A stretch of DNA of 64,000 bases from Actinomycetospora endophytica. Its GTDB lineage: Bacteria; Actinomycetota; Actinomycetes; Mycobacteriales; Pseudonocardiaceae. The stretch is taken from NCBI RefSeq assembly GCF_021026375.1, contig NZ_JAJNDB010000005.1:124001-188000 (forward strand), written 5' to 3'. The translations under genes and the position numbers were made by a program. Shown piece by piece: positions 38,987-48,490 of this stretch. The notes under the pieces are model-generated. The model was not told the DNA's origin, did not search any database, and saw only the letters and a list, made by a program, of their open reading frames with translations. Every line of letters starts with the position of its first letter. Within the stretch, counting starts at the first letter, position 1.

Positions 38987-40654
38987 TCAGCGGCCCCGGA
39001 GCTCCCGGCGCAGCAGCTTCCCGGTGACCGTTTTCGGGATCTCCTCGAGCAGTTCCACCTGGCGCGGGTACTTGTAGGCCGACATCCGCTCCTTGCAGAA
39101 CGCGATGAGCTCGTCGGGCGTCACCGACGACCCGGCCCGCACCGAGACGAACGCCTTCACGGTCTCGCCGCGGTACTCGTCAGGGACCCCGACGACGGCT
39201 GCCTCCCGCACCCCGGGGTGCTCGTAGAGGACGTCCTCGACCTCCCGCGGCCAGACCTTGTAGCCGCCGGCGTTGATCTGGTCCTTCTTGCGGTCGACGA
39301 CGTAGAACCAGCCATCGGCGTCCATGTACCCGACGTCGCCGGTCTTGAGCGCGACCTTCCCCTCGGCGTCGCGCAGCGCGTTCTCGGTCTCCTCGGGCTT
39401 GTTCCAGTAGCCGGGCACGACCTGAGGGCCCCGCGTGACGATCTCCCCGACCTCACCGACGTCGGCCTCGGACCCGTCGTCACGCACGATCGACACCACC
39501 GTGCTGAACACCGGCACCCCGACCGAGAGGGCTCCCGAGGCCTCGTCGACGGGGGCGTCGCCGCCGAGCGGGACGCCGTGCGACGGCGAGTTGGTCTCGG
39601 TCAGCCCGTAGAAGTTGTGGATGTAGTGCCCGAACTGGTCGGAGAAGGCCTTGACGGTGCTCGGCGGGATCGGCGCCCCGCCCGAGTACAGCTTGACCAT
39701 CGAGCTCATGTCCTCGCGCTGCGCGCCCTCGGCGTTCATCAGCGCGATGAACACCGTGATCGAGCCGATGGAGAACGTCGGCCGGTGCTCGCGGATCGCG
39801 TCGAGCATGACGGCCGGCTCGAACCGGTAGGCCAGCACCAGCGGCGCCGGCAGCAGCAGCGCGATCGCGAGGTGCCCGACGACGCCGGTGATGTGGAACA
39901 ACGGTGCGACACCGAGGATCGAGTCCTGCGGGGTGAGCTGGATCCAGTCGCGGTAGGTCTGGGCGTTGAAGACCACGTTGCGGTGGGTGTTCATCGCGCC
40001 CTTGGGCGGGCCGGTGGTCCCCGACGTGTAGCCGAGGAAGGCCACGTCGTCAGGTCCGAGCTCGACGGCGGTCGGCTCCCGCCCGCGGGTCGCGGCGAGC
40101 ACCTCGGAGAGGTCCTCGGTCCCGTCCGGGCGGCTCCGCTCCATGCCCTTGAACAGGCGGTCGTCCTGACGGGTCTGGAACTCCAGTGGCGACGTCGTCC
40201 ACGCGATCCGCACGGACGTGTTCGGGACGACCTCCGCCGCGACCTGGTCCCAGAGATCCTCCTGGGACACGATCGCGGTCGCCTCGCAGTCGGTGAGCAG
40301 CGTGGTCAGCTCCCGCTGGCGGCTCATCGGGTTGATCGAGACGACGATGCCGCCGGCCTTCCAGGTCCCGATGACGGCGACGACCGCCTGCGGGATGTTC
40401 TGGAGGTAGGTCGCGAGCCGGTCGCCGGGGGCGAACCTGCGGTCGGTCAGGGCCACCGCGAACGCGTCGGAGAGCTGGTCGAGCTCGGCCAGGGTCAGCA
40501 CGCCGTCGAAGTACCGGACGATCTCGGTCTGCGGCGCGCGCGCCAGCGAGGCCTCGAAGAGCGCGAGCATGCTCGGGAACTCGGGGGTGATGTCGGCCGG
40601 GTAGTCCTCCCGGTAGCGCGCCAGCCAGGGCCGCTGCGCGTAGCCGCCGCCCAT
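38987..40654 (-). CDS. Acyl-CoA synthetase (AMP-binding)
   Basis: 555 residues with the ANL motifs: YTSGTTGPPKGAM, YGLTETNSP, KTGDVGYMD, DRKKDQINAGGYKVWPREVE and KTVTGKLLRR with the catalytic Lys. Length and sequence resemble long- and medium-chain fatty-acid or aromatic acid ligases. It follows the cyclase family gene with an ATGA-type overlap and ends at the gamma hairpin. Likely activates an acid generated by the cyclase or dehydrogenase genes nearby. Confidence 0.92.
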   Translation of the reverse strand: MGGGYAQRPWLARYREDYPADITPEFPSMLALFEASLARAPQTEIVRYFDGVLTLAELDQLSDAFAVALTDRRFAPGDRLATYLQNIPQAVVAVIGTWKAGGIVVSINPMSRQRELTTLLTDCEATAIVSQEDLWDQVAAEVVPNTSVRIAWTTSPLEFQTRQDDRLFKGMERSRPDGTEDLSEVLAATRGREPTAVELGPDDVAFLGYTSGTTGPPKGAMNTHRNVVFNAQTYRDWIQLTPQDSILGVAPLFHITGVVGHLAIALLLPAPLVLAYRFEPAVMLDAIREHRPTFSIGSITVFIALMNAEGAQREDMSSMVKLYSGGAPIPPSTVKAFSDQFGHYIHNFYGLTETNSPSHGVPLGGDAPVDEASGALSVGVPVFSTVVSIVRDDGSEADVGEVGEIVTRGPQVVPGYWNKPEETENALRDAEGKVALKTGDVGYMDADGWFYVVDRKKDQINAGGYKVWPREVEDVLYEHPGVREAAVVGVPDEYRGETVKAFVSVRAGSSVTPDELIAFCKERMSAYKYPRQVELLEEIPKTVTGKLLRRELRGR

Positions 40655-41619
40655 CAGCGGATCACCACCGGGTTCACCGGGGCGCCGGTCGCCTCGTGGA
40701 TCTTCAGCGGGGCCGCGGTGTAGAGGAAGTCCCAGCGGCCGTCGGCGGCGCACGCGTCGGCGAGGTCGTCGAGCCAGATGATCTCGGCGAGGCTCACGCC
40801 GAGGTTGCGCAGCAGCGACGCGTGCAGCGGCAGCGTCACGCCGCTCTCCGGGTCGTGGGTGACCTCGTTGGCGATCGTGTCGGTGACCAGGTTCGGGATC
40901 TCCTTGTCCTGGAACCACTCGACCAGTTCGCGGGAGTACGTGAGGCCGGGCTCGACGAAGCCGTCGTAGAACTCCTCTTTGGGCACCGCGTAGAAGAACT
41001 TCAGCCAGCCGGTGCGGATCAGCAGCACGTCCCGGTTCCCGATCGTGACGCCCTGCGCGGCGGCCGCCTCCTCGAGGTCGCGGTGGGTGAAGGTCTCGCC
41101 CTTCTCCAGCCACTGCTTGCCCCGGTGGCGGGCCATGTCGATCAGCACGCCGTGCCCGACGACGCCGCGCTCGGCGATCGGCATGATCGACGCCCAGCTC
41201 ATCCCGCCGCCGTTGGTGGACGCGGCGTCGACGTCGTTCCAGATCCGGTCGTCGTACCAGGCGTGGCCGAGGGCGTCGTACTGCGACGAGCCCTGCAGGA
41301 ACATCGTCGCCTTGTCGTCCGAGGCCCGGAGGCCGCCGGGGAACGCCGGGCCGTTGCCTCCGGGGGCGAAGGCGTCCTGGTCCCAGACCATCTCGCGCTG
41401 GATGCCCTCGCGGCCGGGGAACACCGGGTCGCCGTGCGGCAGGCCCATCGGGCACTGCAGCGTGAACACCTGGCCGTCCTTGACGCTCGCGACGCCACGC
41501 AGCACCTGCGCCGCGTCGAGGTAGTTCAGCGACCCGATCTGGTCGTCCGGTCCCCACTTGCCCCAGTTCTTCGGGGTGTCCGCCCCGAGCAGTTCCGCCA
41601 TCGAGGGTGCGTCCGTCAT
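40654..41619 (-). CDS. Cyclase family / kynurenine formamidase-like hydrolase
   Basis: 321 residues from an ATG with GAGGAG upstream. The cyclase fold (formamidase, isatin hydrolase) has metal-binding histidines; visible segments are PHGDPVFPGREG, GMSWASIMP, GVLIDMARHRG and THRDLEEAAAAQG. TGWLKFFYAVP and TLPLHASLLRNLG follow. These enzymes hydrolyse ring amides or formamides. It is coupled to the ligase downstream, so it may open a ring whose acid is then activated. Substrate unknown. Confidence 0.85.
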   Translation of the reverse strand: MTDAPSMAELLGADTPKNWGKWGPDDQIGSLNYLDAAQVLRGVASVKDGQVFTLQCPMGLPHGDPVFPGREGIQREMVWDQDAFAPGGNGPAFPGGLRASDDKATMFLQGSSQYDALGHAWYDDRIWNDVDAASTNGGGMSWASIMPIAERGVVGHGVLIDMARHRGKQWLEKGETFTHRDLEEAAAAQGVTIGNRDVLLIRTGWLKFFYAVPKEEFYDGFVEPGLTYSRELVEWFQDKEIPNLVTDTIANEVTHDPESGVTLPLHASLLRNLGVSLAEIIWLDDLADACAADGRWDFLYTAAPLKIHEATGAPVNPVVIR

Positions 41620-41906
41620 GGTCTGTCTCCTCGCCGTCGAGTGGGTGACCTGGGCCTCACCGTGCCCGGGATCACCGGTGGGCGGCAAGGGTCCGCGATC
41701 TTCGATGTCGACGACATGTCGACGCGGCGGAGGCTCGCATTCCGTGATCGCGTTGCTACTCCATTCGGGCTAGATCTCTTGGTTTGATCGGCCTAGCGTT
41801 GCCGGCGTCACCGTCGGACCGCCGCTCGCGCCGCCGGTTTCTCCCCCATCCCACGGACCACGGTCCGTTCCCTGGCGCGCCCGCCGGCGCGAAGAGAGGT
41901 CGAGGA
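41620..41906. other. Divergent promoter region, with 9-bp tandem repeats
   Basis: 287 bases between the cyclase gene and the deaminase. ATGTCGACG occurs at 41705-41713 and 41716-41724, one helical turn apart, and could be a regulator site. TTGGTTTGATCGGCCTAGCG near 41780 may hold the rightward promoter. No gene is credible. Confidence 0.5.
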
Positions 41907-42473
41907 ATGACTCACGACGAACTGATGGCCGAGGCCTGCCGGCTCGCGAGCGAGACCGTGCGCAAGGGCTGGGGCGGGCCGTTCGGCGCCGTGCTCGTCC
42001 GCGACGGCGAGATCATCGCGCGCGGCCAGAACCGCGTGCTGCTCACCGGCGACGTCACTGCGCACGCCGAGGTCGAGATGCTGCGCAAGGCGTCGACGGT
42101 CCTGAACCCGAACGCGCCCACGATCGCGCCGGAGCAGCGCCCCGACGGCCACCTCGCGCTCGTCCCGCGGCCGGAGGGCTCCCCCGACGTCGTCGAGGCC
42201 CGCGCCCGGATGTTCATGGGCACCGAGGTCTACACCAGCGGGATCCCCTGCCCGATGTGCATGGGCGCCCTCTACTGGGCCCGCGTCGACGCGATCTACT
42301 TCGCCAACGACCTCGACGCCACCCGCGGCGTCGGGTTCGACGACCAGTTCCAGTACGAGGACTTCGCCCGCCCGCTCCCGGAGCGCCGGGTCAAGATCGA
42401 ACAGCTCCGCCCCGACCTCGGCGCCGCGCTCTACGAGGAGTACGTCGCCTCGCCCGAGCGCTACGCGTACTGA
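41907..42473 (+). CDS. Nucleoside deaminase (CMP/dCMP deaminase fold)
   Basis: 188 residues. The zinc-binding and proton-shuttle motifs are HAEVEML (His and catalytic Glu) and PCPMCMGALY. Residues 25-40 GGPFGAVLVRDGEIIARG and the closing FDDQFQYEDF are closest to guanine deaminase and related tRNA-independent enzymes. It hydrolyses an exocyclic amine; the base is not identified. It is followed at 6 bp by the ABM-domain gene. Confidence 0.88.
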   Translation: MTHDELMAEACRLASETVRKGWGGPFGAVLVRDGEIIARGQNRVLLTGDVTAHAEVEMLRKASTVLNPNAPTIAPEQRPDGHLALVPRPEGSPDVVEARARMFMGTEVYTSGIPCPMCMGALYWARVDAIYFANDLDATRGVGFDDQFQYEDFARPLPERRVKIEQLRPDLGAALYEEYVASPERYAY

Positions 42474-42478
42474 GCCCG

Positions 42479-43153
42479 GTGAGCAGCAACTCCGCGGTCG
42501 GTCCCGCCCCCGTCGGACCGACCACCGACGACGTCGTCGCCGTCGTCGTCGCCCACGCGGTGCCCCCGCAGGACGAGGCCGCGTTCCTCGAGTGGCAGCA
42601 GCGGATGACCGAGGCCGAGCGCGGCGCGCCCGGCCACGTCGGCTCCGAACTGCTGCGGCCCGTGCCGGGGGTGCAGGAGGAATGGGTGGCGGTGACGCGG
42701 TTCGCCGGCGGGCCGGCGCTGGAGGCATGGCTCGCCTCGGCGGAACGACGACGGGTGCTCGACGACGGCGAGCGCTTCCGCGACTTCCGGATCCAGCGGG
42801 TCGGCCCGTCGTTCGGCAGCTGGTTCGCCGGCCCGGACGCGGGGCCGGACGCCGGCCCGCCGTCGTGGAAGACCGCGCTGTCGGTGCTGGTCGGGCTCTA
42901 TCCGACCGTCGTGCTGCTGACCCTGGCGCTCTCGGCGCTGTGGCCCGCGGCGCCGCTGTGGGCGAGCCTGCTGGTCGGCAACGTGCTGTCGGTGAGCGTG
43001 CTGACCTGGGTCGTGATGCCGGTGGTGACGCGGGCGCTGGGCTTCTGGCTCGAGCCCGCGTCCCGCGGACCGCGGACGGACGTGCTCGGCACCGTCGTCC
43101 CGCTGATGTTCCTGGCGTTCGCGGCGGCGGTGTTCTGGGTGCTCACCACCTGA
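42479..43153 (+). CDS. Antibiotic biosynthesis monooxygenase-domain membrane protein
   Basis: 224 residues from a GTG. The first 110 residues form an ABM (dimeric ferredoxin-like) domain with VVVAHAVPPQDEAAFLEWQQ and a WVAVTRFAGGPALEAWLAS motif. Two membrane helices follow (VLVGLYPTVVLLTLALSALW and a second near 190-220). This ABM-plus-two-helix architecture is common in actinobacteria and its function is unknown. Its stop is directly adjacent to the convergent folate ligase-like stop, so no spacer separates them. Confidence 0.82.
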   Translation: MSSNSAVGPAPVGPTTDDVVAVVVAHAVPPQDEAAFLEWQQRMTEAERGAPGHVGSELLRPVPGVQEEWVAVTRFAGGPALEAWLASAERRRVLDDGERFRDFRIQRVGPSFGSWFAGPDAGPDAGPPSWKTALSVLVGLYPTVVLLTLALSALWPAAPLWASLLVGNVLSVSVLTWVVMPVVTRALGFWLEPASRGPRTDVLGTVVPLMFLAFAAAVFWVLTT

Positions 43154-43903
43154 TCAGGGCCGCAGCGTGCCGAGGAGCGGGATCGCCGCGATCTTCTCCT
43201 CGGTGAGCTCGTCCCAGGTGATGGCGGCCGGGTGGCGCGGCGCCCGGGTGCAGCTGATCGTCCGCTCGGGGGTGATGATCAGGTCCAGGTGGACGTCGTG
43301 GTCGACGGTGGGGATCTCGCCGTCGGCCACGACCTGGTCCTCGTGCACCGTCGTCACCACCGGGGTGTCGGCCGCGACCAGCCCGGCGCCGTACGCGATC
43401 GCGAACTCCAGGTCGGAGAACCCACCGCCCTTGCCCAGCCGGGAACCGTCGGGGCTCACGGCGACGCAGCCGGCGACGACGAGGTCCACCGTCTCCAGGT
43501 CCGCGACGGCGACGGTGCGGCCCGCGGCGGACGCACCCTTGATCGACGACGCCTGGCGTGGGGTGCGCCCGCCGAGGTCGTCGGGGTCGAGGAGGAAGAA
43601 CGGGTTCTCCTCGGCCAGGCGCGGCACGGCCATGTAGACGGTCTTGCCGTCCTGTAGCGCCCGCTGGCGGACCGGCCACTGCGCGGAGTCGGGGTTGCAC
43701 TTCAGGGTGCGGGCGCGCTGCCAGACCTCGGTCTCGCGGAGCCGGTCGGCCGCCGCCTCCGCGCCGGTGACGTTCGGGATGCGGTTGCGCGCGCCGGGGA
43801 AGCGGGCGTGCTTGCGCTCGGAGAGCGTCGCCCAGATCCGTTCGCGCAGCTCCTGCTTGGCGCTGAGGATCTCGGGGGAACCGCCGGCGTCGTCGTCGTG
43901 CAT
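43154..43903 (-). CDS. 5-formyltetrahydrofolate cyclo-ligase family protein
   Basis: 249 residues of the MTHFS-like fold. The ATP-binding motif is visible in VSPDGSRLGKGGGFSDLEFA, near the expected position; an N-terminal KQELRERIW helix precedes it. True cyclo-ligases end near residue 200, so this member has a slightly longer C-terminus. It normally converts 5-formyl-THF to methenyl-THF; a diverged paralogue with another substrate is possible. ATG at 43903; an alpha hairpin separates it from the next gene. Confidence 0.85.
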   Translation of the reverse strand: MHDDDAGGSPEILSAKQELRERIWATLSERKHARFPGARNRIPNVTGAEAAADRLRETEVWQRARTLKCNPDSAQWPVRQRALQDGKTVYMAVPRLAEENPFFLLDPDDLGGRTPRQASSIKGASAAGRTVAVADLETVDLVVAGCVAVSPDGSRLGKGGGFSDLEFAIAYGAGLVAADTPVVTTVHEDQVVADGEIPTVDHDVHLDLIITPERTISCTRAPRHPAAITWDELTEEKIAAIPLLGTLRP

Positions 43904-43906
43904 CGA

Positions 43907-43982
43907 TAGGTGCCCTCCGGGCTCGTGAGCAGTAATTGACGCTATGACGTCAGTTTGTGCTCACAGGCGCGGAGCGCACCTG
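43907..43982. repeat. Alpha-family hairpin, copy 4
   Basis: TAGGTGCC to CACCTG, with GTGAGCAGTAATTGACG paired with CGTCAGTTTGTGCTCAC (imperfect). It lies between divergent genes (folate ligase-like to the left, aldo-keto reductase to the right), so it cannot be only a terminator here. Confidence 0.8.
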
Positions 43983-44020
43983 GGTGGGTCGACCGCAGCC
44001 TGCCAGGGCACCCGGGCGTC

Positions 44021-44860
44021 GTGGACGTCCCGACGATCTCCCTCCCCGACGGCACCCCGATCCCCGCGCTCGGCGTCGGGACCTGGGGCTACGCCGAACA
44101 GCCGGCCCGACGCGACGACGAGATCGCGTCGCTGCGCGCGGCCCTCGACGAGGGGCTGACGCTGGTCGACACCGCCGAGATGTACGCCGACGGAGGCGCC
44201 GAGGACCTCGTCGGGGAGGCGCTGGACGGCCGCCGTGACGAGGCCTTCGTCGTCGACAAGGTGCTCCCCGGCGACGCCGACCGACGCGGCACCCACGCCG
44301 CGTGCGAGCGGGCCCTGCGGCGGCTGCGCACCGACCGGATCGATCTCTACCTGCTGCACTGGCGCGGCCGCCATCCGCTGGCCGAGACCGTCGCGGCGTT
44401 CGAGGAGCTGCGCGCCGACGGGAAGATCCGCGCCTGGGGCGTCAGCAATCTGGACGCCGACGAGCTCGACGAGCTGGTCGACGTCCCCGCGGGGACCGGG
44501 GTCGCGACCGACCAGGTCCTCTACAACCTCACCCGTCGGGGGCCGGAGTGGGACCTCCTCCCCTGGGCCCGGGACCACCGGCTGCCGCTCATGGCCTACT
44601 CCCCCGTCGAGCAGGGGCGGCTGCTCGACGAACCCGCGCTGCGCGACGTCGCCGACCGGCACGGGGCCACGCCGGCGCAGGTCGCGATCGCGTGGGTGCT
44701 CGGGCACCCGGGGGTCGCGGCGATCCCGAAGACGGCGACGCCCGCCCGGGTCGCCGAGAACCGCGGCGCGCTCGACCTGCACCTGACCGAGGACGACCAC
44801 GCCACGCTCGACGCCACGTTCCCGCCACCGGACCGCAAGCGGGCACTGGAGATCCTGTAG
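44021..44860 (+). CDS. Aldo-keto reductase
   Basis: 279 residues, a TIM-barrel NADPH-dependent carbonyl reductase. Catalytic residues are visible: [11 protein letters not shown] (Asp and Tyr), VVDKVLPG (Lys) and LYLLHWRG (His). The C-terminal cofactor segment is [22 protein letters not shown] start is used; no good ribosome site is seen. The TAG stop is the first triplet of the downstream alpha hairpin. Confidence 0.88.
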   Translation: MDVPTISLPDGTPIPALGVGTWGYAEQPARRDDEIASLRAALDEGLTLVDTAEMYADGGAEDLVGEALDGRRDEAFVVDKVLPGDADRRGTHAACERALRRLRTDRIDLYLLHWRGRHPLAETVAAFEELRADGKIRAWGVSNLDADELDELVDVPAGTGVATDQVLYNLTRRGPEWDLLPWARDHRLPLMAYSPVEQGRLLDEPALRDVADRHGATPAQVAIAWVLGHPGVAAIPKTATPARVAENRGALDLHLTEDDHATLDATFPPPDRKRALEIL

Positions 44861-44933
44861 GTGGCCTTCGGCCTCGTGAGCAGTAATTGACGCTGTAGCG
44901 ACGATTTGTGCTCACGAGCGCGGAGCCCACCTA
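44858..44933. repeat. Alpha-family hairpin, copy 5
   Basis: TAGGTGGCC to CCCACCTA with the core GTGAGCAGTAATTGACGC imperfectly paired with GCGACGATTTGTGCTCAC. Its first three bases are the aldo-keto reductase stop. The dehydrogenase starts 34 bp beyond its right end. Confidence 0.82.
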
Positions 44934-44966
44934 CCGGTGAGTAGCCCGACGTGGTGGGATCGGGTC

Positions 44967-46607
44967 ATGCCCTCCACCCACGCCGTCACCAACCAGGTGC
45001 CCGACCTCGTCGACACCGACCTCGCGGCCGACCCGCCGCTGCTCGAGGCCGTGGCGCGCGAGGGCGCGGGGTGGTCGCTGGACGCGCTGCACGACACCGG
45101 CCGTCGCGCCGGATCGGCGCAGGTCCGCGAGTGGGCCGACGCGGCCCACCGCAACGAGCCGCGGCTGCGCGCGTTCGACCGCGTCGGCCACCGGGTCGAC
45201 GAGGTGGACTACGACCCCGGCTACCACGCCCTGCTCGGCGAGGCCGTCTCGCGCGGGTTCGCCGGCGCGGTGTGGGCCGGCGCGGACGGGCTCGGTTCCC
45301 CGCCGCGGCCGGGGCAGCACGTCGCCCGGGCCGCGGGGTTCCTCGTCTGGTCGCAGGCCGAGGCGGGTCACGGCTGCCCGGTGTCGATGAGCCACGCCGT
45401 CGTGCCGGCGCTCCGGGCCTCCCCCGAGCTGCTCGCGCAGTACGGACCCGGGCTGGTGTCGACCGTCTATCAGCCCGGCCTCGCCGACCCGGCGTCGAAA
45501 CCCGGCCTGCTGGCCGGGATGGGGATGACCGAGAAGCAGGGCGGCTCGGACGTCCGGACGAACACCACGAGCGCCGTCGCCAACGCCGACGGCAGCTACA
45601 CGCTCACCGGGCACAAGTGGTTCACCTCGGCGCCGATGTGCGACGTGTTCCTGGTGCTCGCGCAGACCGCCCAGGGCGTCACCTGCTTCCTGGTCCCGCG
45701 GATCCTGCCCGACGGTTCCCGCAACCCGTTCGCGATCCAGCGGCTGAAGGACAAGCTCGGCAACCGCTCCAACGCCTCGTCCGAGCCCGAGTTCGACGGC
45801 ACGATCGGCTTCCGCGTCGGCGACGAGGGCCGCGGGGTGCGGACGATCATCGAGATGGTCGCGTGCACGCGCCTGGACAACGCGCTCGGCTCGGCGGCGG
45901 GCATGCGCGACGCGGTGCGGCGGGCGACCTGGCACGCGACCCACCGGCGCGCGTTCGGCTCGGCGCTGATCGACAAGCCGCTCATGCGCGGGGTGCTCGC
46001 CGACCTCACCGTCGAGTCCGAGGCCGCGGTGACGCTCGCGGTGCGGCTGGCGGGGGCTCAGGACCGTGCGCCGCACGATCCCCACGAGGCCGCCTTCCGC
46101 CGCATCGGGGTCACTCTCGGGAAGTACTGGATCTGCAAGCGGCAGACGGCGGTGGTCGGCGAGGCGCTGGAGTGCCTCGGCGGCAACGGGTTCGTCGAGG
46201 AGTCCGGCATGCCGCGACTCTTCCGGGAGTCGCCGCTGAACTCGATCTGGGAGGGCTCGGGCAACGTCAACGCGCTGGACCTGCTGCGGGTGCTGAGCCG
46301 GGAGTCGGCGGCCGTCGAGGCGTACCGGGCCGAGGTCGAGGCCGCGTCCGGCGCCGACCACCGGCTCGACGCCGCCTGGAAGTCGATCCTCGACGAGCTG
46401 CGCGACCCCGCCGAGGAGCGCGCCCGGTGGCTGGCCGAGCGGATGGCCGTCGTGCTGCAGGGCTCGCTGCTGGTGCGCCACGCCCCGACAGCCGTGGCGG
46501 ACGCGTTCGTCGGGTCCCGCGTGGCCGGGGAGCACGGCGCGGCGTTCGGCACCCTGCCGCGCGGGGTCGACGTCGACGGGATCCTGGCCCGGGCGCCGTT
46601 GGGCTGA
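44967..46607 (+). CDS. Acyl-CoA dehydrogenase, AidB-like branch
   Basis: 546 residues. Flavin and substrate motifs include MTEKQGGSDVRTNTT, ALEC-LGGNGF and IWEGSGNVNALDLLRVL. The extra N-terminal and C-terminal regions and the TEKQGGSDVR pattern place it in the AidB/isovaleryl-CoA dehydrogenase group, larger than ordinary acyl-CoA dehydrogenases. AidB proteins are linked to alkylation damage but also act on long acyl groups; which applies is not shown. An upstream GTG at 44937 would start in the repeat. Followed by the delta hairpin. Confidence 0.88.
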   Translation: MPSTHAVTNQVPDLVDTDLAADPPLLEAVAREGAGWSLDALHDTGRRAGSAQVREWADAAHRNEPRLRAFDRVGHRVDEVDYDPGYHALLGEAVSRGFAGAVWAGADGLGSPPRPGQHVARAAGFLVWSQAEAGHGCPVSMSHAVVPALRASPELLAQYGPGLVSTVYQPGLADPASKPGLLAGMGMTEKQGGSDVRTNTTSAVANADGSYTLTGHKWFTSAPMCDVFLVLAQTAQGVTCFLVPRILPDGSRNPFAIQRLKDKLGNRSNASSEPEFDGTIGFRVGDEGRGVRTIIEMVACTRLDNALGSAAGMRDAVRRATWHATHRRAFGSALIDKPLMRGVLADLTVESEAAVTLAVRLAGAQDRAPHDPHEAAFRRIGVTLGKYWICKRQTAVVGEALECLGGNGFVEESGMPRLFRESPLNSIWEGSGNVNALDLLRVLSRESAAVEAYRAEVEAASGADHRLDAAWKSILDELRDPAEERARWLAERMAVVLQGSLLVRHAPTAVADAFVGSRVAGEHGAAFGTLPRGVDVDGILARAPLG

Positions 46608-46613
46608 CGCCAT

Positions 46614-46653
46614 GTGCGTGTGTTTCCGTGCCCTGGCACGGAAACACACGCAC
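46614..46653. terminator. Delta-family hairpin, copy 1
   Basis: A 19-bp perfect stem from GTGCGTGTGTTTCCGTGCC (46614-46632) to its complement (46635-46653), 2-base loop. It starts 7 bp after the dehydrogenase stop. A degenerate relative is at 47743. Confidence 0.75.
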
Positions 46654-46684
46654 GAGCGCGGCCGCGCGAACTAGCGTTTCGGGC

Positions 46685-47734
46685 ATGACCGAGCTGCTGC
46701 CGGGCGTCACCGCCGCCACCGTCGACGCGCGGATCCGCATCCACCACCTCGAGTCCGGCCCCGCCGACGGCGAGCCGGTCGTGCTCCTGCACGGGAACCT
46801 CTCCACCGGCCGGTTCTTCGAGCACCTGATGAGCCCCGCGAGCGAGCGGTTCTGCTACCTCGCCCCGGACATGCGCGGCTTCGGCCGGTCCGAGCGCGTC
46901 CCCATCGACGCCACCCGCGGCCTCGGCGACTGGGCGGACGACCTCGTCTCCTACCTGCAGACCCTCGGCGTCGAGCGTCCGCACCTCGTCGGGTGGTCGA
47001 CGGCGGGTGCGGCGATCGCGCTGGTCGCGCGGCAGGTCCCCGTCGCGAGCCTGACCTTCCTCGACCCGGTGTCGCCGTACGGCTTCGGCGGCACCTTCGC
47101 GGACGGCACACCCTGCTTCGACGACCACGCGGGCACCGGCGCGGGCGTGGCCAACCCCCACTTCGTCGAACTGCTGCGCGTCGGCGACCGCTCCACCGAC
47201 GAGCCGGTCTCGCCGCGCAACGTCATGAACGGCACCTACTGGTCACCGAGCTTCCGGCTGCCGCCCGAGCGGGAGGAGCTGCTGCTCGACGAGATCCTGC
47301 TGACCCACATCGCCGAGGACGGCTACCCGGGCGACTCGACGACCTCGAAGAACTGGCCCGGCGCCGCCCCCGGCACCCACGGCCTGCTCAACGCCCTCTC
47401 GCCGAAGTACTGCTCCTGGGCCTGGCTGCCCGAGATCGACCCGAAGCCACCGGTGCTCTGGACGCACGGAGAACAGGACCTCGTCGTCGCGGACGGGTCC
47501 TACCTGGAGCTGGGCATGCTCGGCCAGGCGGGCATGGTGCCGGGCTGGCCCGGGGTCGACGTCTTCCCGCCGCAGCCGATGATCACCCAGATCCGCACCG
47601 TGCTGGGCCGCTACGAGCAGGCCGGCGGACGGGTGCGGACCGAGGTGTTCGCCGGCTCCGGCCACGGCCCGCACGTGGACGCCGCCGAGCGCTGGCTGGA
47701 GATCGCGACGGAGTTCTGGGCGGCTTCGGCCTAG
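46685..47734 (+). CDS. Alpha/beta hydrolase
   Basis: 349 residues of the alpha/beta-hydrolase fold. The oxyanion region is VVLLHGNLST, the nucleophile elbow is GWSTAGA (Ser), and the His is in GSGHGPHVD near the end. Asp is probably in GEQDLVV. PDMRGFGRSERV is the usual loop. The size and N-terminal sequence resemble haloalkane/epoxide hydrolase or carboxylesterase members. No specific substrate. Followed by the delta hairpin and a convergent TetR. Confidence 0.88.
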   Translation: MTELLPGVTAATVDARIRIHHLESGPADGEPVVLLHGNLSTGRFFEHLMSPASERFCYLAPDMRGFGRSERVPIDATRGLGDWADDLVSYLQTLGVERPHLVGWSTAGAAIALVARQVPVASLTFLDPVSPYGFGGTFADGTPCFDDHAGTGAGVANPHFVELLRVGDRSTDEPVSPRNVMNGTYWSPSFRLPPEREELLLDEILLTHIAEDGYPGDSTTSKNWPGAAPGTHGLLNALSPKYCSWAWLPEIDPKPPVLWTHGEQDLVVADGSYLELGMLGQAGMVPGWPGVDVFPPQPMITQIRTVLGRYEQAGGRVRTEVFAGSGHGPHVDAAERWLEIATEFWAASA

Positions 47735-47742
47735 ACGGCCAC

Positions 47743-47801
47743 GTGCGTGCGTTTCCGTGTCTGAGCACGACAGCAACACAGCACGCCGATAGGGCACGCA
47801 C
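47743..47801. repeat. Delta-family hairpin, degenerate copy 2
   Basis: Starts GTGCGTGCGTTTCCGTG like copy 1, and ends GCACGCAC (47794-47801) paired with GTGCGTGC (47743-47750). The middle has drifted and no longer pairs well. Lies between the convergent hydrolase and TetR genes. Confidence 0.6.
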
Positions 47802-47807
47802 GAGGCG

Positions 47808-48419
47808 TCAGCCGAACCGTGAGCGCAGGTACCCGCCGACCATCGCGGTGAGCTCGTCGACGATCGCCTCCCGGGGCACGTCGGGCTGCTCGAGCACCCA
47901 GGAGATCGTCACGTGCTCGACGGTCCGCACCAGCATCCAGGCCACCGCGTCCACCCCGGACGCGTCCTGGTGCTCGGCGATCAGCGCCCCCGCGACGAGC
48001 GCGTCGATGCGCCGCGCGAACCCCACCCGACGCCGCCCGATCGTCCGGGGTTGTTCCTGCGCCAGCACCCGCACCAGGTCGGCCTCGGCGGAGAGCGCGT
48101 CGAGGAGGGCCTCGAGGTGGTGCCGGACGGCGTCGTCGCCGGCGCGCAGGCTGCCCAGGAATGCGCGTGTGATGCGAGCTTCGAGGTCGTCGACGGCACT
48201 CTCGACGACCCGCTCGAGGATCGCCTCCTTGTCCGGAAAGTACTGGTAGAGCGTCCCCGGACCCACTCCGGCGGCAGCCGCGATCCGATTCGTGCTCGCC
48301 CCCTCGAAACCCCGCTCGAGCAGGACGGATCGGCCCGCGTCGAGGATGCGTTCGACGGTGGCGCGGGATCGCTCCTGGCTCGGGCGGCGCCGCATCGCAC
48401 GGGGCTCGTCGACAGCCAC
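47808..48419 (-). CDS. TetR family transcriptional regulator
   Basis: 203 residues. The helix-turn-helix is SRATVERILDAGRSVLLERG, then ASTNRIAAAAGVGPGTLYQYFPDKEAILE. Divergent from the MpaB-like gene with an inverted CGAGTT/AACTCG between them, so it probably represses that gene. GTG start at 48419; an ATG at 48395 is in frame. Confidence 0.88.
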   Translation of the reverse strand: MAVDEPRAMRRRPSQERSRATVERILDAGRSVLLERGFEGASTNRIAAAAGVGPGTLYQYFPDKEAILERVVESAVDDLEARITRAFLGSLRAGDDAVRHHLEALLDALSAEADLVRVLAQEQPRTIGRRRVGFARRIDALVAGALIAEHQDASGVDAVAWMLVRTVEHVTISWVLEQPDVPREAIVDELTAMVGGYLRSRFG

Positions 48420-48449
48420 CGGACACCTCCCGGGAGTGGGGTCGAAACG

Positions 48450-48474
48450 CGAGTTGAACCCGAGTCAGAACTCG
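48450..48474. promoter_or_regulatory. Candidate operator between TetR and the MpaB-like gene
   Basis: CGAGTT at 48450-48455 and AACTCG at 48469-48474 form an inverted repeat with a 13-bp spacer in a 71-bp divergent gap. The spacer is longer than usual for TetR, so confidence is modest. Confidence 0.4.
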
Positions 48475-48490
48475 TGTCAGCGTTCTCTTC